Positions 24,814 to 32,804 of a stretch of 64,000 nt of DNA are shown one piece after another (positions within the stretch are counted from its first letter, which is position 1; each line of letters starts with the position of its first letter). The DNA is taken from positions 86,744 through 150,743 of the forward strand of contig JBBSXD010000001.1 of assembly GCA_038045965.1 (NCBI GenBank), given 5' to 3'. The stretch is from ARS1285 sp038045965 (GTDB lineage Archaea > Nanobdellota > Nanobdellia > Pacearchaeales > GW2011-AR1). The notes under the pieces are model-generated. The model was given only the letters and a program-made list of their open reading frames with translations, ran no database searches and was not told the origin of the DNA. Both the position numbers and the translations under genes were made by a program.

Positions 24814-25272
24814 TTAAATTTTTATTTTAGTATTTTCTTTAATCCCTTTTTTATTAGTTTCTAGTTTAATGCCTAAACTTTTAAGATATTCCTTCATATT
24901 AGACTTACTTTTAAATTCTCTCATCCTTATTTTATTTCTAAGTTTTTTATACAATTCTCTTTCAATTAAACTCATATTTTTTAAGCTCATTAAATAGCCT
25001 CTTAATTTTCTTGTTATTTTAACATAATTTTGTTTTCTTCTATTTATTTTCATTTTAATTTTTCCAGGACCTCTTCTATATTTTCTTTTAACTATTTTTC
25101 TTCTTCCTTTTATATCTTTTATTTTTATTATTCCTTCACTATAAAGTTGTTTTATATCCTGTCTGGTTATAGCTTCTTTTATTTCTTTCAAATTTTCATT
25201 CTTGAATATTATTCTACCCTTACCAACTCTTAAAACCTTCGCTGCCAATGCTTTTTTCTTATTTAAATTCAT
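24814..25272 (-). CDS. rpl19e: Ribosomal protein eL19
   Basis: The 152-residue archaeal/eukaryal protein is rich in Arg and Lys. It begins NLNKKKALAAKVLRVGKGRI, continues EAITRQDIKQLYSEGIIKI and the arginine-rich RRKIVKRKYRRGPGK, and ends with a long basic helix. It contributes to the intersubunit bridge region. It sits two bases after eL32. Confidence 0.94.
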   Translation of the reverse strand: MNLNKKKALAAKVLRVGKGRIIFKNENLKEIKEAITRQDIKQLYSEGIIKIKDIKGRRKIVKRKYRRGPGKIKMKINRRKQNYVKITRKLRGYLMSLKNMSLIERELYKKLRNKIRMREFKSKSNMKEYLKSLGIKLETNKKGIKENTKIKI

Positions 25273-25274
25273 TT

Positions 25275-25865
25275 TTATTTCTCCTCAATTTTAGCTTCTT
25301 TAATTTTTTTCTCATCTTCATTCAATACTTCTTCATTAGCATTTTTATTTTCCACTTTCTTCTCTAATTTTGTATGATCTTTATCTTTTTCCTCTAACTT
25401 ATTTTTTTCTTCTTTCTCTTTAGATTTTTTATCTCTATTCATCTTCTCAACAATTCTTCTTTCTTTACTTTTTTTAGATAATTTCATTTTTTCTTCCAAA
25501 TTTCTTAAAAAATTTTCAGGATTAAACTTATAAATATTTATTTTTTGTTTAATTACTTCTTCAGCTATAATTTTCTTGTTTTTATTACCTATCTTTGCAA
25601 TAATTCCTATATTATCTTTTCCAATTTTTTTTAGGTCTTTTAAATTATAAACCATTACAACATTCTTTCCATTTAACAAATTTCTAGTAGAACTTTGATT
25701 TTTAAAACCAATTTTAACTTTTCTTAATCTTCCAGCTCTATTAAGTCTAATTTTATTATCCCCCCCGCCTGGTCTTCTATATTTTAATTTTTTCTTTCTT
25801 CTTAATCCCAGTTTAGAATAATTATGTGCACTTACTTGTCTGAAAATTGGTTTTAGTTTTGTCAT
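25275..25865 (-). CDS. rpl32e: Ribosomal protein eL32 with long charged C-terminal tail
   Basis: The core of about 115 residues carries the eL32 pattern FRQVSAHNYSKLGLRRKKKLKYRRPGG and then KIGFKNQSSTRNLLNGKNVV, with a final IIAKIGNKNKKIIAEE region. It is followed by about 75 residues composed almost wholly of Lys and Glu, predicted to be helical or disordered. Most archaeal eL32 proteins lack such a tail. The start codon overlaps by four bases the end of an unrecognised small gene. Confidence 0.92.
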   Translation of the reverse strand: MTKLKPIFRQVSAHNYSKLGLRRKKKLKYRRPGGGDNKIRLNRAGRLRKVKIGFKNQSSTRNLLNGKNVVMVYNLKDLKKIGKDNIGIIAKIGNKNKKIIAEEVIKQKINIYKFNPENFLRNLEEKMKLSKKSKERRIVEKMNRDKKSKEKEEKNKLEEKDKDHTKLEKKVENKNANEEVLNEDEKKIKEAKIEEK

Positions 25866-26170
25866 TTTGAATAAATTCTAGTAATTTTTTTAATAATCTT
25901 TTTTAAAAAATTAGTATTTTTGCTTATCATTGTAACAAAAGGATTATCTTCAAAATAGATAAAATCATCTTGGTTTATTTTATAGGTTCTGTAATTAGCA
26001 TATGTTTCATTTATCTCTATAGTTGATATATTCTTTTCATTTAATTTTACTAAGGTTTCTCTTCTACCTCTATTTAAAATAATATCCCCTAATCTAATAA
26101 GTGATAATTCTACTATTTTATTTTTTGGTAATTCAAATTCTAATCCCAATCCAAATTTTCTCTCTAACAT
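25862..26170 (-). CDS. Unrecognised 102-residue protein coupled inside the ribosomal run
   Basis: The protein begins MLERKFGLGLEFELPKNK, has a strand-rich middle (TLVKLNEKNISTIEI, FIYFEDNPFVTMI) and ends in a basic helix (NFLKKIIKKITRIYSK). It lies between uL6 and eL32, which are usually adjacent. Its ATG shares one base with the uL6 stop (TAATG) and its stop overlaps the eL32 start by four bases. Coupling on both sides argues for a maintained gene. Size and basic C-terminus would suit a lineage-specific ribosome-associated protein, but no family is recognised. Confidence 0.7.
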   Translation of the reverse strand: MLERKFGLGLEFELPKNKIVELSLIRLGDIILNRGRRETLVKLNEKNISTIEINETYANYRTYKINQDDFIYFEDNPFVTMISKNTNFLKKIIKKITRIYSK

Positions 26171-26736
26171 TATAAATAAGTCCTCCCAGGTTTTTCGATA
26201 ATAAAAATTCCATCCTGGTAAATTCTTCTATCAAAATTTTTTACTTTAGAACCTTTTTCTATACTAGATGCAACTATTCCAGCTTTTTCTATATCATAGC
26301 TGCTTACTATAACATCTTCTCCATTAATCTTAATATCAACATTATCTATTATTTTTATTATTCTATCTTTTTTCTCTCCCAGGAAATTTTTAATTACAAA
26401 CTCTCTTTTATCTTTGTTGAAAACTACGTTCATCGGAAAATGAACATTTGACACCCTCAATTTATAATTAAACCCTTCTGTTAGACCTTTAATCATATTT
26501 TTTATATGGGCAATATAGGTAAAAAATATTTTTTTTTCTTTTTTTCTTTTAGTCTTGGAGCTTAAAACTATTTTATTTTCTTTAATCTTAATATCTATCA
26601 AATGAATAAAGCTTCTAGATATCTTTTTATCATTGTGTTTAAATGTAAAACTCTTATCTTCTATAATGGTTTCTATGCCTTCAGGAATATCAATTTCTTG
26701 ATATAATCCAATTTTATTCTTTTCATTATTATCCAT
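26170..26736 (-). CDS. rpl6: Ribosomal protein uL6
   Basis: The 188-residue protein has two repeated uL6 domains. The first opens LYQEIDIPEGIETIIED, and an IAHIKNMIKGLTEGFNYKLRV block lies near the middle. The C-terminus shows NFDRRIYQDGIFI, the usual closing motif. I chose ATG 26736, which overlaps the uS8 stop as TAATG, over the upstream ATG at 26760. It binds near the sarcin-ricin loop. Confidence 0.93.
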   Translation of the reverse strand: MDNNEKNKIGLYQEIDIPEGIETIIEDKSFTFKHNDKKISRSFIHLIDIKIKENKIVLSSKTKRKKEKKIFFTYIAHIKNMIKGLTEGFNYKLRVSNVHFPMNVVFNKDKREFVIKNFLGEKKDRIIKIIDNVDIKINGEDVIVSSYDIEKAGIVASSIEKGSKVKNFDRRIYQDGIFIIEKPGRTYL

Positions 26737-27107
26737 TAGTACATATATGCAACTAAGCATCCTCCTAAACTTTCCTTTTCAGCTTTTTTATGATCCATCA
26801 ACCCTTGATTTGTACTAACAATAATAAACCCAAAATTTTTAGCAGGTAAATATCTTCTAACATAATAATCAATTTTTTTTACAGGAACAGTATATCTTGG
26901 TTTAATAGCCATAATATAGTTCAAATCTTTTATTTCTACAATTAATTTTGTATTTTGAATCTCATAATCTAATAATCCATTTTCTTTAGCAAAATCCAAA
27001 ATATGTTTTAATAATTTTGAGTATTTATTTATAATTACATTTGTTTTTCTTGCTTTCTTAGCATTCATTATTTGGTTAAGTGCATCAGCAACTGTATCTT
27101 GACTCAT
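26736..27107 (-). CDS. rps8: Ribosomal protein uS8
   Basis: The 123-residue protein binds the central domain of 16S rRNA. It starts DTVADALNQIMNAKKARKT, and the C-terminal half has RYLPAKNFGFIIVSTNQGLM and closes KKAEKESLGGCLVAYMY, the diagnostic uS8 ending (normally STSKGxMxHxEA and GGxxLAYVY). Confidence 0.95.
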   Translation of the reverse strand: MSQDTVADALNQIMNAKKARKTNVIINKYSKLLKHILDFAKENGLLDYEIQNTKLIVEIKDLNYIMAIKPRYTVPVKKIDYYVRRYLPAKNFGFIIVSTNQGLMDHKKAEKESLGGCLVAYMY

Positions 27108-27108
27108 T

Positions 27109-27339
27109 TTAACTGTATTTTTTAAATCCCAAATCCTCCGCTATTTCTCTAAAACAATGTCTACATAAATTCAGACCATAACTATTTATCATAGCTCCAA
27201 ATCTACCACATCTTTCACATTTTTTCCTAGCTATTCCTGTGGTCCTATCTTTTGGTTTGTTATGTTTTATAACTTTATTTCTCATAGCAGGATTATTCTT
27301 AAATTGCTTTAACATTTTTTTCCAATCACTTGCTGTCAT
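27109..27339 (-). CDS. rps14: Ribosomal protein uS14 (zinc-binding)
   Basis: The 76-residue protein binds zinc through CERCGRF and LNLCRHCFRE (CX2C-X13-CX2C pattern), then ends REIAEDLGFKKYS, standard for archaeal uS14. The N-terminal 35 residues are a basic extension longer than in many archaea. It overlaps the end of uL5 by 14 bases. Confidence 0.94.
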   Translation of the reverse strand: MTASDWKKMLKQFKNNPAMRNKVIKHNKPKDRTTGIARKKCERCGRFGAMINSYGLNLCRHCFREIAEDLGFKKYS

Positions 27340-27850
27340 TGTATTCTATCTCCAATTTAAAATTTTTAGTTAAATAATCTATTATTTCCTCTTTGGTTAC
27401 ATCTTGTCTTTTAGGATATTTGCCAGTCTTTATTTTCTTAAGTTTGACACTTTTACCTTTTCTCTTAAATACAACCATAACTTCAAATCCTAAAATTCCT
27501 ATATCTCTAATATATTCTAATCCTGGAATTTCTATATATTCACGAATTCCAAAACAAGCATGATTAGTTGTTATTTGTTTAGACTTTAATATATTATTAA
27601 TCGCTAAGAATAATCTGTCTAATAATTCTTTTATTCTTTTTTTATCTCTAATTGTTATCTTTGCCCCAGATTTTTTTCCAGGACTAATTCCAAAAGCAGG
27701 GATTCTTTTTCTAGATTTTATAACATAAATCTTATTGCTTCCGGCTATCATCTCAAGTAATTTTACAGATTTCTCTAATTTATCTTCAGTTCCGCCACAA
27801 TGCAAAACTAATTTTTCTATTTCAATATTCCTCATATTATTAATTTTCAT
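27326..27850 (-). CDS. rpl5: Ribosomal protein uL5
   Basis: The 5S rRNA-binding protein has MRNIEIEKLVLHCGG at the N-terminus, FGISPGKKSGAKITIR in the middle and FGIREYIEIPGLEYIRDIGI, the uL5 signature. I start it at ATG 27850, giving 174 residues; an ATG at 27835, five bases after the eS4 stop, is an alternative. It overlaps the uS14 start. Confidence 0.93.
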   Translation of the reverse strand: MKINNMRNIEIEKLVLHCGGTEDKLEKSVKLLEMIAGSNKIYVIKSRKRIPAFGISPGKKSGAKITIRDKKRIKELLDRLFLAINNILKSKQITTNHACFGIREYIEIPGLEYIRDIGILGFEVMVVFKRKGKSVKLKKIKTGKYPKRQDVTKEEIIDYLTKNFKLEIEYNDSK

Positions 27851-28487
27851 TTTCAATCACAATAATATTTTTTATCCAAACATTTATTTTATTTCCAGTA
27901 TCAATTTTAACTAATTTTTTACCATTTATATTTAAGATTTCTAAAATCTTCCCTTTAGCTCCGCTATTTTTACCGCTAACTACAAAAGCATAACTTCCCT
28001 TTTCAATCTTAATTATCTTTTTTATTTTTTTACTATTAAAATCAAAAACTATAGAATCATTTACATTAGCTTTTTCATTAGTTATTATATTTCTTCCATC
28101 CATTAAATTTAATTGTATTTTATTTTTTCCTAAATTTTTCTTTCCAATTATTTTTAAGACTTTTAAATTAACATCATTTTTAATCTCCTCAAAAAATGTT
28201 TTCTTACCATTAAAATTACATCTATAATTTTTATCATGAATGGTTAAAACATCAAATAAACTTAAAGGATATTTTATATCTCTAATCTCCTTTCCATTTA
28301 TTTTAATTTCCTTTTCATTTAAGACTTTTTTTAATTCTCTAATATTTCTAACTAATTTTAATATATCTCTAACTACAACAGATAAAGGAATGGAATTATT
28401 TTTATTATGAAGACTTACCGCTACATATTTTGTTCCTTTTCTTGGCACTGGCCAAAAATTACCCGTGTTCTTTCTATTTTTGTGCAT
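27840..28487 (-). CDS. rps4e: Ribosomal protein eS4
   Basis: The 215-residue archaeal/eukaryal protein begins NTGNFWPVPRKGTKYVAV, contains an S4-type RNA-binding segment (VVRDILKLVRNIRELKKVL, EIKINGKEIRDIKYPLSLFD), and ends with a KOW-like VVSGKNSGAKGKILEIL. The arrangement uL24-eS4-uL5 is the conserved archaeal order. Confidence 0.95.
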   Translation of the reverse strand: MHKNRKNTGNFWPVPRKGTKYVAVSLHNKNNSIPLSVVVRDILKLVRNIRELKKVLNEKEIKINGKEIRDIKYPLSLFDVLTIHDKNYRCNFNGKKTFFEEIKNDVNLKVLKIIGKKNLGKNKIQLNLMDGRNIITNEKANVNDSIVFDFNSKKIKKIIKIEKGSYAFVVSGKNSGAKGKILEILNINGKKLVKIDTGNKINVWIKNIIVIENEN

Positions 28488-28488
28488 T

Positions 28489-28941
28489 TTATTTTTGATT
28501 TTTATTTATTTTTTTATTTGGTAAAGGTTTTGGTTTAATCTCTTTTTTTATTTCAGGAGTAGACTTTCTTTCTAAAGCTATTTTTCTTTTTTTATCGTTT
28601 AAATCTAGTTCTTTCATTTGTAGATTAGATGGATCAAATTTAACACTTATTTTTGTTCCATCTTTTTTAGTTCTGTAAATTCCTTCAATCATCAATTTCA
28701 TTTTTTTTAATATAACTTTTTCTACTTTTCCGTATTTCCCTTTAAATTCTCCCATCATTACTCTAACGATATCACCTTTTCTAGTAGGAAAATTTCTTTT
28801 TCCATATTTTTTTCTAAGATCCTTAGTTAAATTAATACTCATCATTTTATTCCTTATATGCAATGGAGCATTATGTCTATACTTTCTTTGTTTTCTTGGT
28901 TGTTTACTACTAATCCATTTATTTGAAAATTCTTGTTTCAT
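28489..28941 (-). CDS. rpl24: Ribosomal protein uL24
   Basis: The 150-residue protein has the KOW motif RKGDIVRVMMGEFKGKYGK at about residues 54-72. Its N-terminus SSKQPRKQRKYRHNAPLH is the typical archaeal form. The C-terminus is a Lys/Pro-rich tail. Its start overlaps the uL14 stop by four bases. Confidence 0.94.
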   Translation of the reverse strand: MKQEFSNKWISSKQPRKQRKYRHNAPLHIRNKMMSINLTKDLRKKYGKRNFPTRKGDIVRVMMGEFKGKYGKVEKVILKKMKLMIEGIYRTKKDGTKISVKFDPSNLQMKELDLNDKKRKIALERKSTPEIKKEIKPKPLPNKKINKNQK

Positions 28942-29339
28942 AGAACATACCTCGCTATTTTATTTACAAAAGGAAATCTTTCTCCAGTTTCTTTCGCAAT
29001 AGGTCCTTTAATTTGAGTTCCTTTAGGATTTCCTTTATCATCTTTTAATAAAACAACTGCATTATCTGTAAAAGCTACTCTTTCTCCATTTAATCTTCTA
29101 TATGGTTTTTTTTGTCTTATAACAACTGCATCAAATACTTCTCCTTTCATTTTTGGATCTCCTTTTCTCACTGATACTTTAACCCAATCCCCTATCTTTG
29201 CATATTGTTGTCTTTTTTTTCTTGTTTTACCACCTTTAACACCAACTATTCTAACAATTCTCGCTCCACTATTATCACTAGCATTAACCAAACTTCCTAT
29301 ATTTAATCCTCTAGTAGCTTTAGCTGCAAATGCTTTCAT
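28938..29339 (-). CDS. rpl14: Ribosomal protein uL14
   Basis: The 133-residue subunit-interface protein has GSLVNASDNSGARIVRIVGV near the N-terminus and VKVSVRKGDPKMKGEVFDAVV in the middle, then the VNKIARYVL end. The start overlaps the uS17 stop by four bases. Confidence 0.95.
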   Translation of the reverse strand: MKAFAAKATRGLNIGSLVNASDNSGARIVRIVGVKGGKTRKKRQQYAKIGDWVKVSVRKGDPKMKGEVFDAVVIRQKKPYRRLNGERVAFTDNAVVLLKDDKGNPKGTQIKGPIAKETGERFPFVNKIARYVL

Positions 29340-29680
29340 TTTTTTACCTCTAATTTATTTATTTTATTTTCATCATTAACTTTTCCAATTAAAATAAAAT
29401 GAATAATCTTAGAAATAGGTCTGCATTCTTTAATTTCTACATAATCACCTATCTGAATATTATTGCTGATACAGTCAGGTAATCTAGCATGTAATTTAGT
29501 TTTTCTTTTAGCATATCTTTCATACTTCTTTACATAAATAGTTCTCTCGAATTCTATTACAACCCTCTTCGGAAATTTTTTTATGACATTTCCTTTAAAA
29601 GTTCTACCTCTTAAACTGATATTTCCATGAGTAGGGCATGCAAAATCTTTACATTCTATATTTTTTTCTTTATTTTTCAT
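29336..29680 (-). CDS. rps17: Ribosomal protein uS17
   Basis: The 114-residue archaeal uS17 has ACPTHGNISLRGRTFKGNV at the N-terminus, followed by the OB-fold core VVIEFERTIYVKKYERYAKR, KLHARLPDCI and IGDYVEIKECRPISK. It directly follows uL22; the uS3-uL29-aIF1 genes that usually lie between are displaced to 22.2-23.5 kb. Confidence 0.94.
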   Translation of the reverse strand: MKNKEKNIECKDFACPTHGNISLRGRTFKGNVIKKFPKRVVIEFERTIYVKKYERYAKRKTKLHARLPDCISNNIQIGDYVEIKECRPISKIIHFILIGKVNDENKINKLEVKK

Positions 29681-30221
29681 CTTGTTTTGTTTCTATTGGT
29701 ATTAATTTAATTTGAACATGAGCCCTTTTATGATACCCTTTACCTAATCTTTTTATAGGTCTTGAAGCCACATTAGCCATTGAAGCCAATTTTAATTTTT
29801 CTAACTCTAATTCATTATTTATCGCATTTGCTTTTAAACTTTTTAATAATATTAAAAATTCTTTAACAGCATTTATTGGATATCTACCACTCATCATCCC
29901 TTTTCTATGAGGGATTTCTCCTTTCATAGGAACAGCAATTTTCATTTTTTTAACCTCTTCAAGTTTATTAATAGCTTCTTCAATATTCTTATTTTTAATA
30001 AATTTACATACTGCTACTGCATGTTTCAATGAAATTTTAATATCTTTGCCATTCACAACAGCTTCATTTTTTTTAATTATTTCTTCTATTTTTTTTTCTG
30101 TATTAATTTTTTTATCTTGTTTAGTTTCTTCATTTTTTTTATTAATATATTTCACTTTTTCATTTTTCATTTTTTCTAAATTTTTAGTTCTCTCAGGTAG
30201 ATTCATTGGTCTTTCAGTCAT
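29670..30221 (-). CDS. rpl22: Ribosomal protein uL22
   Basis: The 183-residue protein lines the peptide exit tunnel. Its fold starts after about 55 residues of Lys/Glu-rich N-terminal extension: ISLKHAVAVCKFIKNKN, VPMKGEIPHRKGMMSGRYPINA and the tunnel loop ASRPIKRLGKGYHKRAH. The extension is unusually charged compared with other archaeal uL22. It starts one base after the uS19 stop. Confidence 0.92.
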   Translation of the reverse strand: MTERPMNLPERTKNLEKMKNEKVKYINKKNEETKQDKKINTEKKIEEIIKKNEAVVNGKDIKISLKHAVAVCKFIKNKNIEEAINKLEEVKKMKIAVPMKGEIPHRKGMMSGRYPINAVKEFLILLKSLKANAINNELELEKLKLASMANVASRPIKRLGKGYHKRAHVQIKLIPIETKQDEK

Positions 30222-30222
30222 T

Positions 30223-30645
30223 TTATTTCACACTCTTTGATGCACTAGATCTAGTAGCTCCTATCCCAGCTAATCCGTGCTTAACTTTAATTCTTGTAGG
30301 CGAAAATTCTCCTAACCTATGCCCCAACATCTCTTCTATTATATCCACCGGAGCAAAATTCTTTCCATTATATACGCTGATTTTCATACCAATCATATTT
30401 GGAACTATTATTAAATGTCTTAAATGAGTTCTTATCTGCTTTTTATTTTTAATTTTTTTATTACAATCTGTCAAGAACTGATGAATTTCATTATATTGTC
30501 TTAAAGCAGTTCTTTTTTCATTTGATTTAAGCAGTCTTGCAAATTCTCTTATATCTAAACCTTTTAATTCATTTAGAGATTTTCCTCTATAATTGAATTC
30601 TTTTTTAGTTATAATTTCTGAATTAATTTTTTTATCTTCTGTCAT
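30223..30645 (-). CDS. rps19: Ribosomal protein uS19
   Basis: The 140-residue 30S head protein shows NYRGKSLNELKGLDIREFA, IVPNMIGMKISVYNGKNFAPV, and the signature GHRLGEFSPTRIKVKHGLAG with the C-terminus TRSSASKSVK. It follows uL2 by five bases. Confidence 0.95.
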   Translation of the reverse strand: MTEDKKINSEIITKKEFNYRGKSLNELKGLDIREFARLLKSNEKRTALRQYNEIHQFLTDCNKKIKNKKQIRTHLRHLIIVPNMIGMKISVYNGKNFAPVDIIEEMLGHRLGEFSPTRIKVKHGLAGIGATRSSASKSVK

Positions 30646-30650
30646 TTTAA

Positions 30651-31385
30651 TTATATTTTTTTCCTCCCAGTTTTTCTAGGTCTAATATGTCCTACTTTCG
30701 CACCTGGAGGAGCATTTCTCTTAGCAATTTTGCTTTTAATTCTTTTCCCTCTTCCACTACCAAATGGATGATCTACTGCATTGGATTTAACTGCGCTAAT
30801 TCTGTGCCATTTTCTGCCTACAGCCTTCATCATATGAAAATGTTTACCTGCTTTTACTAAAGGTTTTATTAATCTTCCATCTCCAGCAATTACCCCAATA
30901 ACAGCTCTGCAGTTTTCATTTAATTTAATCTTTCTTTTTTTAATTTGTAACTCAATAACATTATTATCATTAGAACTAATTATTGCAGAATTTCCTCCTG
31001 TTCTGATTAGCTTACCACCTTTTCCAGGAACTAATTCTACATTGAAAACTTTTGTTCCAACAGCTATATCCTTAAGCATTAAAATATCTCCACTCTGATT
31101 ATTAACATTCTCAGGTCTTTTTCCAATATAAATTTCTTGACCCTCATAAATTCCATTTGCTGCAGGAATTATAAATTTAATTTCTTTATTTTCTAGAGAA
31201 AAATTTATCATTTGAATTTCAGCAAGCGGAGAGGTATGCCCACTAGAATTAAATAATTTAATTACTTTAGCAGCTCCATTAACATTAAGATGAGGATAAG
31301 TTATTTTATATCTATAAGCTCTTGGTCTGACTCTAAAAGTCATACTTCCTTTTCCTCTAGCTTGTTGTGTTGTTCTTTTTCCCAT
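30651..31385 (-). CDS. rpl2: Ribosomal protein uL2
   Basis: The 244-residue protein, essential for peptidyl transferase centre assembly, carries GKRTTQQARGKGSMTFRV at the N-terminus. It also has GRKWHRISAVKSNAVDHPFG, the hallmark region containing the conserved histidine, and closes KVGHIRPRKTGRKK. The start codon shares one base with the stop of an unrecognised ORF that separates it from uL23. Confidence 0.95.
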   Translation of the reverse strand: MGKRTTQQARGKGSMTFRVRPRAYRYKITYPHLNVNGAAKVIKLFNSSGHTSPLAEIQMINFSLENKEIKFIIPAANGIYEGQEIYIGKRPENVNNQSGDILMLKDIAVGTKVFNVELVPGKGGKLIRTGGNSAIISSNDNNVIELQIKKRKIKLNENCRAVIGVIAGDGRLIKPLVKAGKHFHMMKAVGRKWHRISAVKSNAVDHPFGSGRGKRIKSKIAKRNAPPGAKVGHIRPRKTGRKKI

Positions 31386-31762
31386 TATATTGAAGTTTCT
31401 CTTATGAAACCGGATTTATTTATAATTTCCATTTCTCTTTTTCCATTTTCAGATTCAGTTGAATATCTATAAACTTCAGGATTTCTAATAACTAAATTTT
31501 CATTATAAACTCTTATATTATCTTGATGAATTTTATATTCTACAATTGACCCATCCCAATCATATTCAATGAATCTATGTAATTCGTCCTCTAATCCTCT
31601 ATAAACTACCCATTTAAAACTATTCTCATTTAGTAATTTAGCTCTAACTAATTTATTCTCTCTGTTAGATAAATATGAAGGAACATTTTTTCTACTATTA
31701 GGAATATCTTTGCTTAATAAATTAACTTTCCATAATTTTTTTCTTAAGCTTTTTTTTATCAT
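31385..31762 (-). CDS. Unrecognised 125-residue protein between uL23 and uL2
   Basis: The protein has a basic N-terminal tip (KKSLRKKLWKVNLLSKD) and a globular part with NENSFKWVVYRGLEDEL and FIEYDWDGSIVEYKIHQDN. No zinc site, membrane segment or known domain is evident. Its start shares one base with the uL23 stop and its stop shares one base with the uL2 start, so it is translated as part of the ribosomal operon. uL23 and uL2 are normally adjacent, making this an insertion. A ribosome-associated or assembly role is an inference from position only. Confidence 0.7.
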   Translation of the reverse strand: MIKKSLRKKLWKVNLLSKDIPNSRKNVPSYLSNRENKLVRAKLLNENSFKWVVYRGLEDELHRFIEYDWDGSIVEYKIHQDNIRVYNENLVIRNPEVYRYSTESENGKREMEIINKSGFIRETSI

Positions 31763-31998
31763 TATATCATTCCCAACCTTGTAGCTACATCTATAGCCAA
31801 GTTCTTTGCATTTAATTTAACATAAACATATTTCTTATTATTTTTTATTAGACTATTAATACTATCAATTTTAATATCAAAATTTCTCTCTAAATCTTCT
31901 TTAATTTCTTTTTTATTCATTCTTCTATCCACTTCAAAAACTAAAGTATTATTTAATTCTATTAATCTTACTGCTTTTTCCGAAGTTATTGTTTTCAT
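31762..31998 (-). CDS. rpl23: Ribosomal protein uL23
   Basis: The 78-residue protein sits at the tunnel exit and docks SRP and Sec. It has TSEKAVRLIELNNTLVFEVD, KKEIKEDLERNFDIKIDSI and the end YVKLNAKNLAIDVATRLGM, the standard archaeal form. It overlaps the uL4 stop by four bases. Confidence 0.94.
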   Translation of the reverse strand: MKTITSEKAVRLIELNNTLVFEVDRRMNKKEIKEDLERNFDIKIDSINSLIKNNKKYVYVKLNAKNLAIDVATRLGMI

Positions 31999-32804
31999 TT
32001 TTTCTTTTCCATTTTATTCTTTTTGTTTTTTAAAATAGATTCAAGCTCTTCAATAGCTTTCTCACTAAACAAAGTTAGTCTAGCTCCTCCAGAAGCAAGA
32101 TCACTTACTCTTAACTCATTGGCTTTAACAAAATCTAATCCATTAAACTCTTTATTTTCTTTTGATGAAACAACAAATAACATTCCAGCATTTTCTTTGT
32201 ATTTTCTTCCTCTTCTCTTACCTACACCACTTCTGATACTCTTTTCTTTTATAGCTACTTCATATAAATTTCCTAAAACTTTTTTTAAATTACTAAAAAA
32301 TTCTTTTGTTTTTAAATTAAGAATATTATCTTCAATAATTAAAGGCAATTTAATATTTACTTTGTCAATACTGCTATATTTTTTTTCTAACTCTTTAGAA
32401 TTTGAAATATAACTTAATGAACTCAATAAAGCCTTATTTAATTCCTTTTTATTTATTTTTTTAATATTTGGATATCCTTTTGGTGGATGAGCTCTTCTTC
32501 CTCCTCTAGTAGAGGGGACTATAGCTCCTTCCCATGAAAATTGTGTACCTCTTCTCCAAAATGCTTTTTTTGGGATTCTAGCTAAACCTCTTCCTCTATC
32601 AGATTTCCATGAATGTCTTTTGTGTCTGACATTTCCACTTGCAGATCTATTCATTCCAGCAAGATATTTATTGGAATAGGGATGTTTAAATTTTTCAGCT
32701 TCAATAACTTTACTTATAATATCAATTCTTATTGGTTCTTCAAATAACTCTGTTTCTTTTTCTTTTATTTTATTTCCTTCTTTATTTAATATTTGTAATT
32801 TCAT
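31995..32804 (-). CDS. rpl4: Ribosomal protein uL4
   Basis: The 269-residue protein has the exit-tunnel loop GRGLARIPKKAFWRRGTQFS and VPSTRGGRRAHPPK near residues 75-110. The C-terminal blocks RSGVGKRRGRKYKENAGMLF and LRVSDLASGGARLTLFSEKA are also typical. It overlaps the uL3 stop by four bases. Confidence 0.95.
   Translation of the reverse strand: MKLQILNKEGNKIKEKETELFEEPIRIDIISKVIEAEKFKHPYSNKYLAGMNRSASGNVRHKRHSWKSDRGRGLARIPKKAFWRRGTQFSWEGAIVPSTRGGRRAHPPKGYPNIKKINKKELNKALLSSLSYISNSKELEKKYSSIDKVNIKLPLIIEDNILNLKTKEFFSNLKKVLGNLYEVAIKEKSIRSGVGKRRGRKYKENAGMLFVVSSKENKEFNGLDFVKANELRVSDLASGGARLTLFSEKAIEELESILKNKKNKMEKKK

Noticed and set aside
18686..25233. Phe/Ser/Ile-rich plus-strand ORFs opposite prefoldin alpha and the ribosomal genes
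   Set aside because: Their composition is that expected from the complement of Lys/Glu-rich coding DNA.
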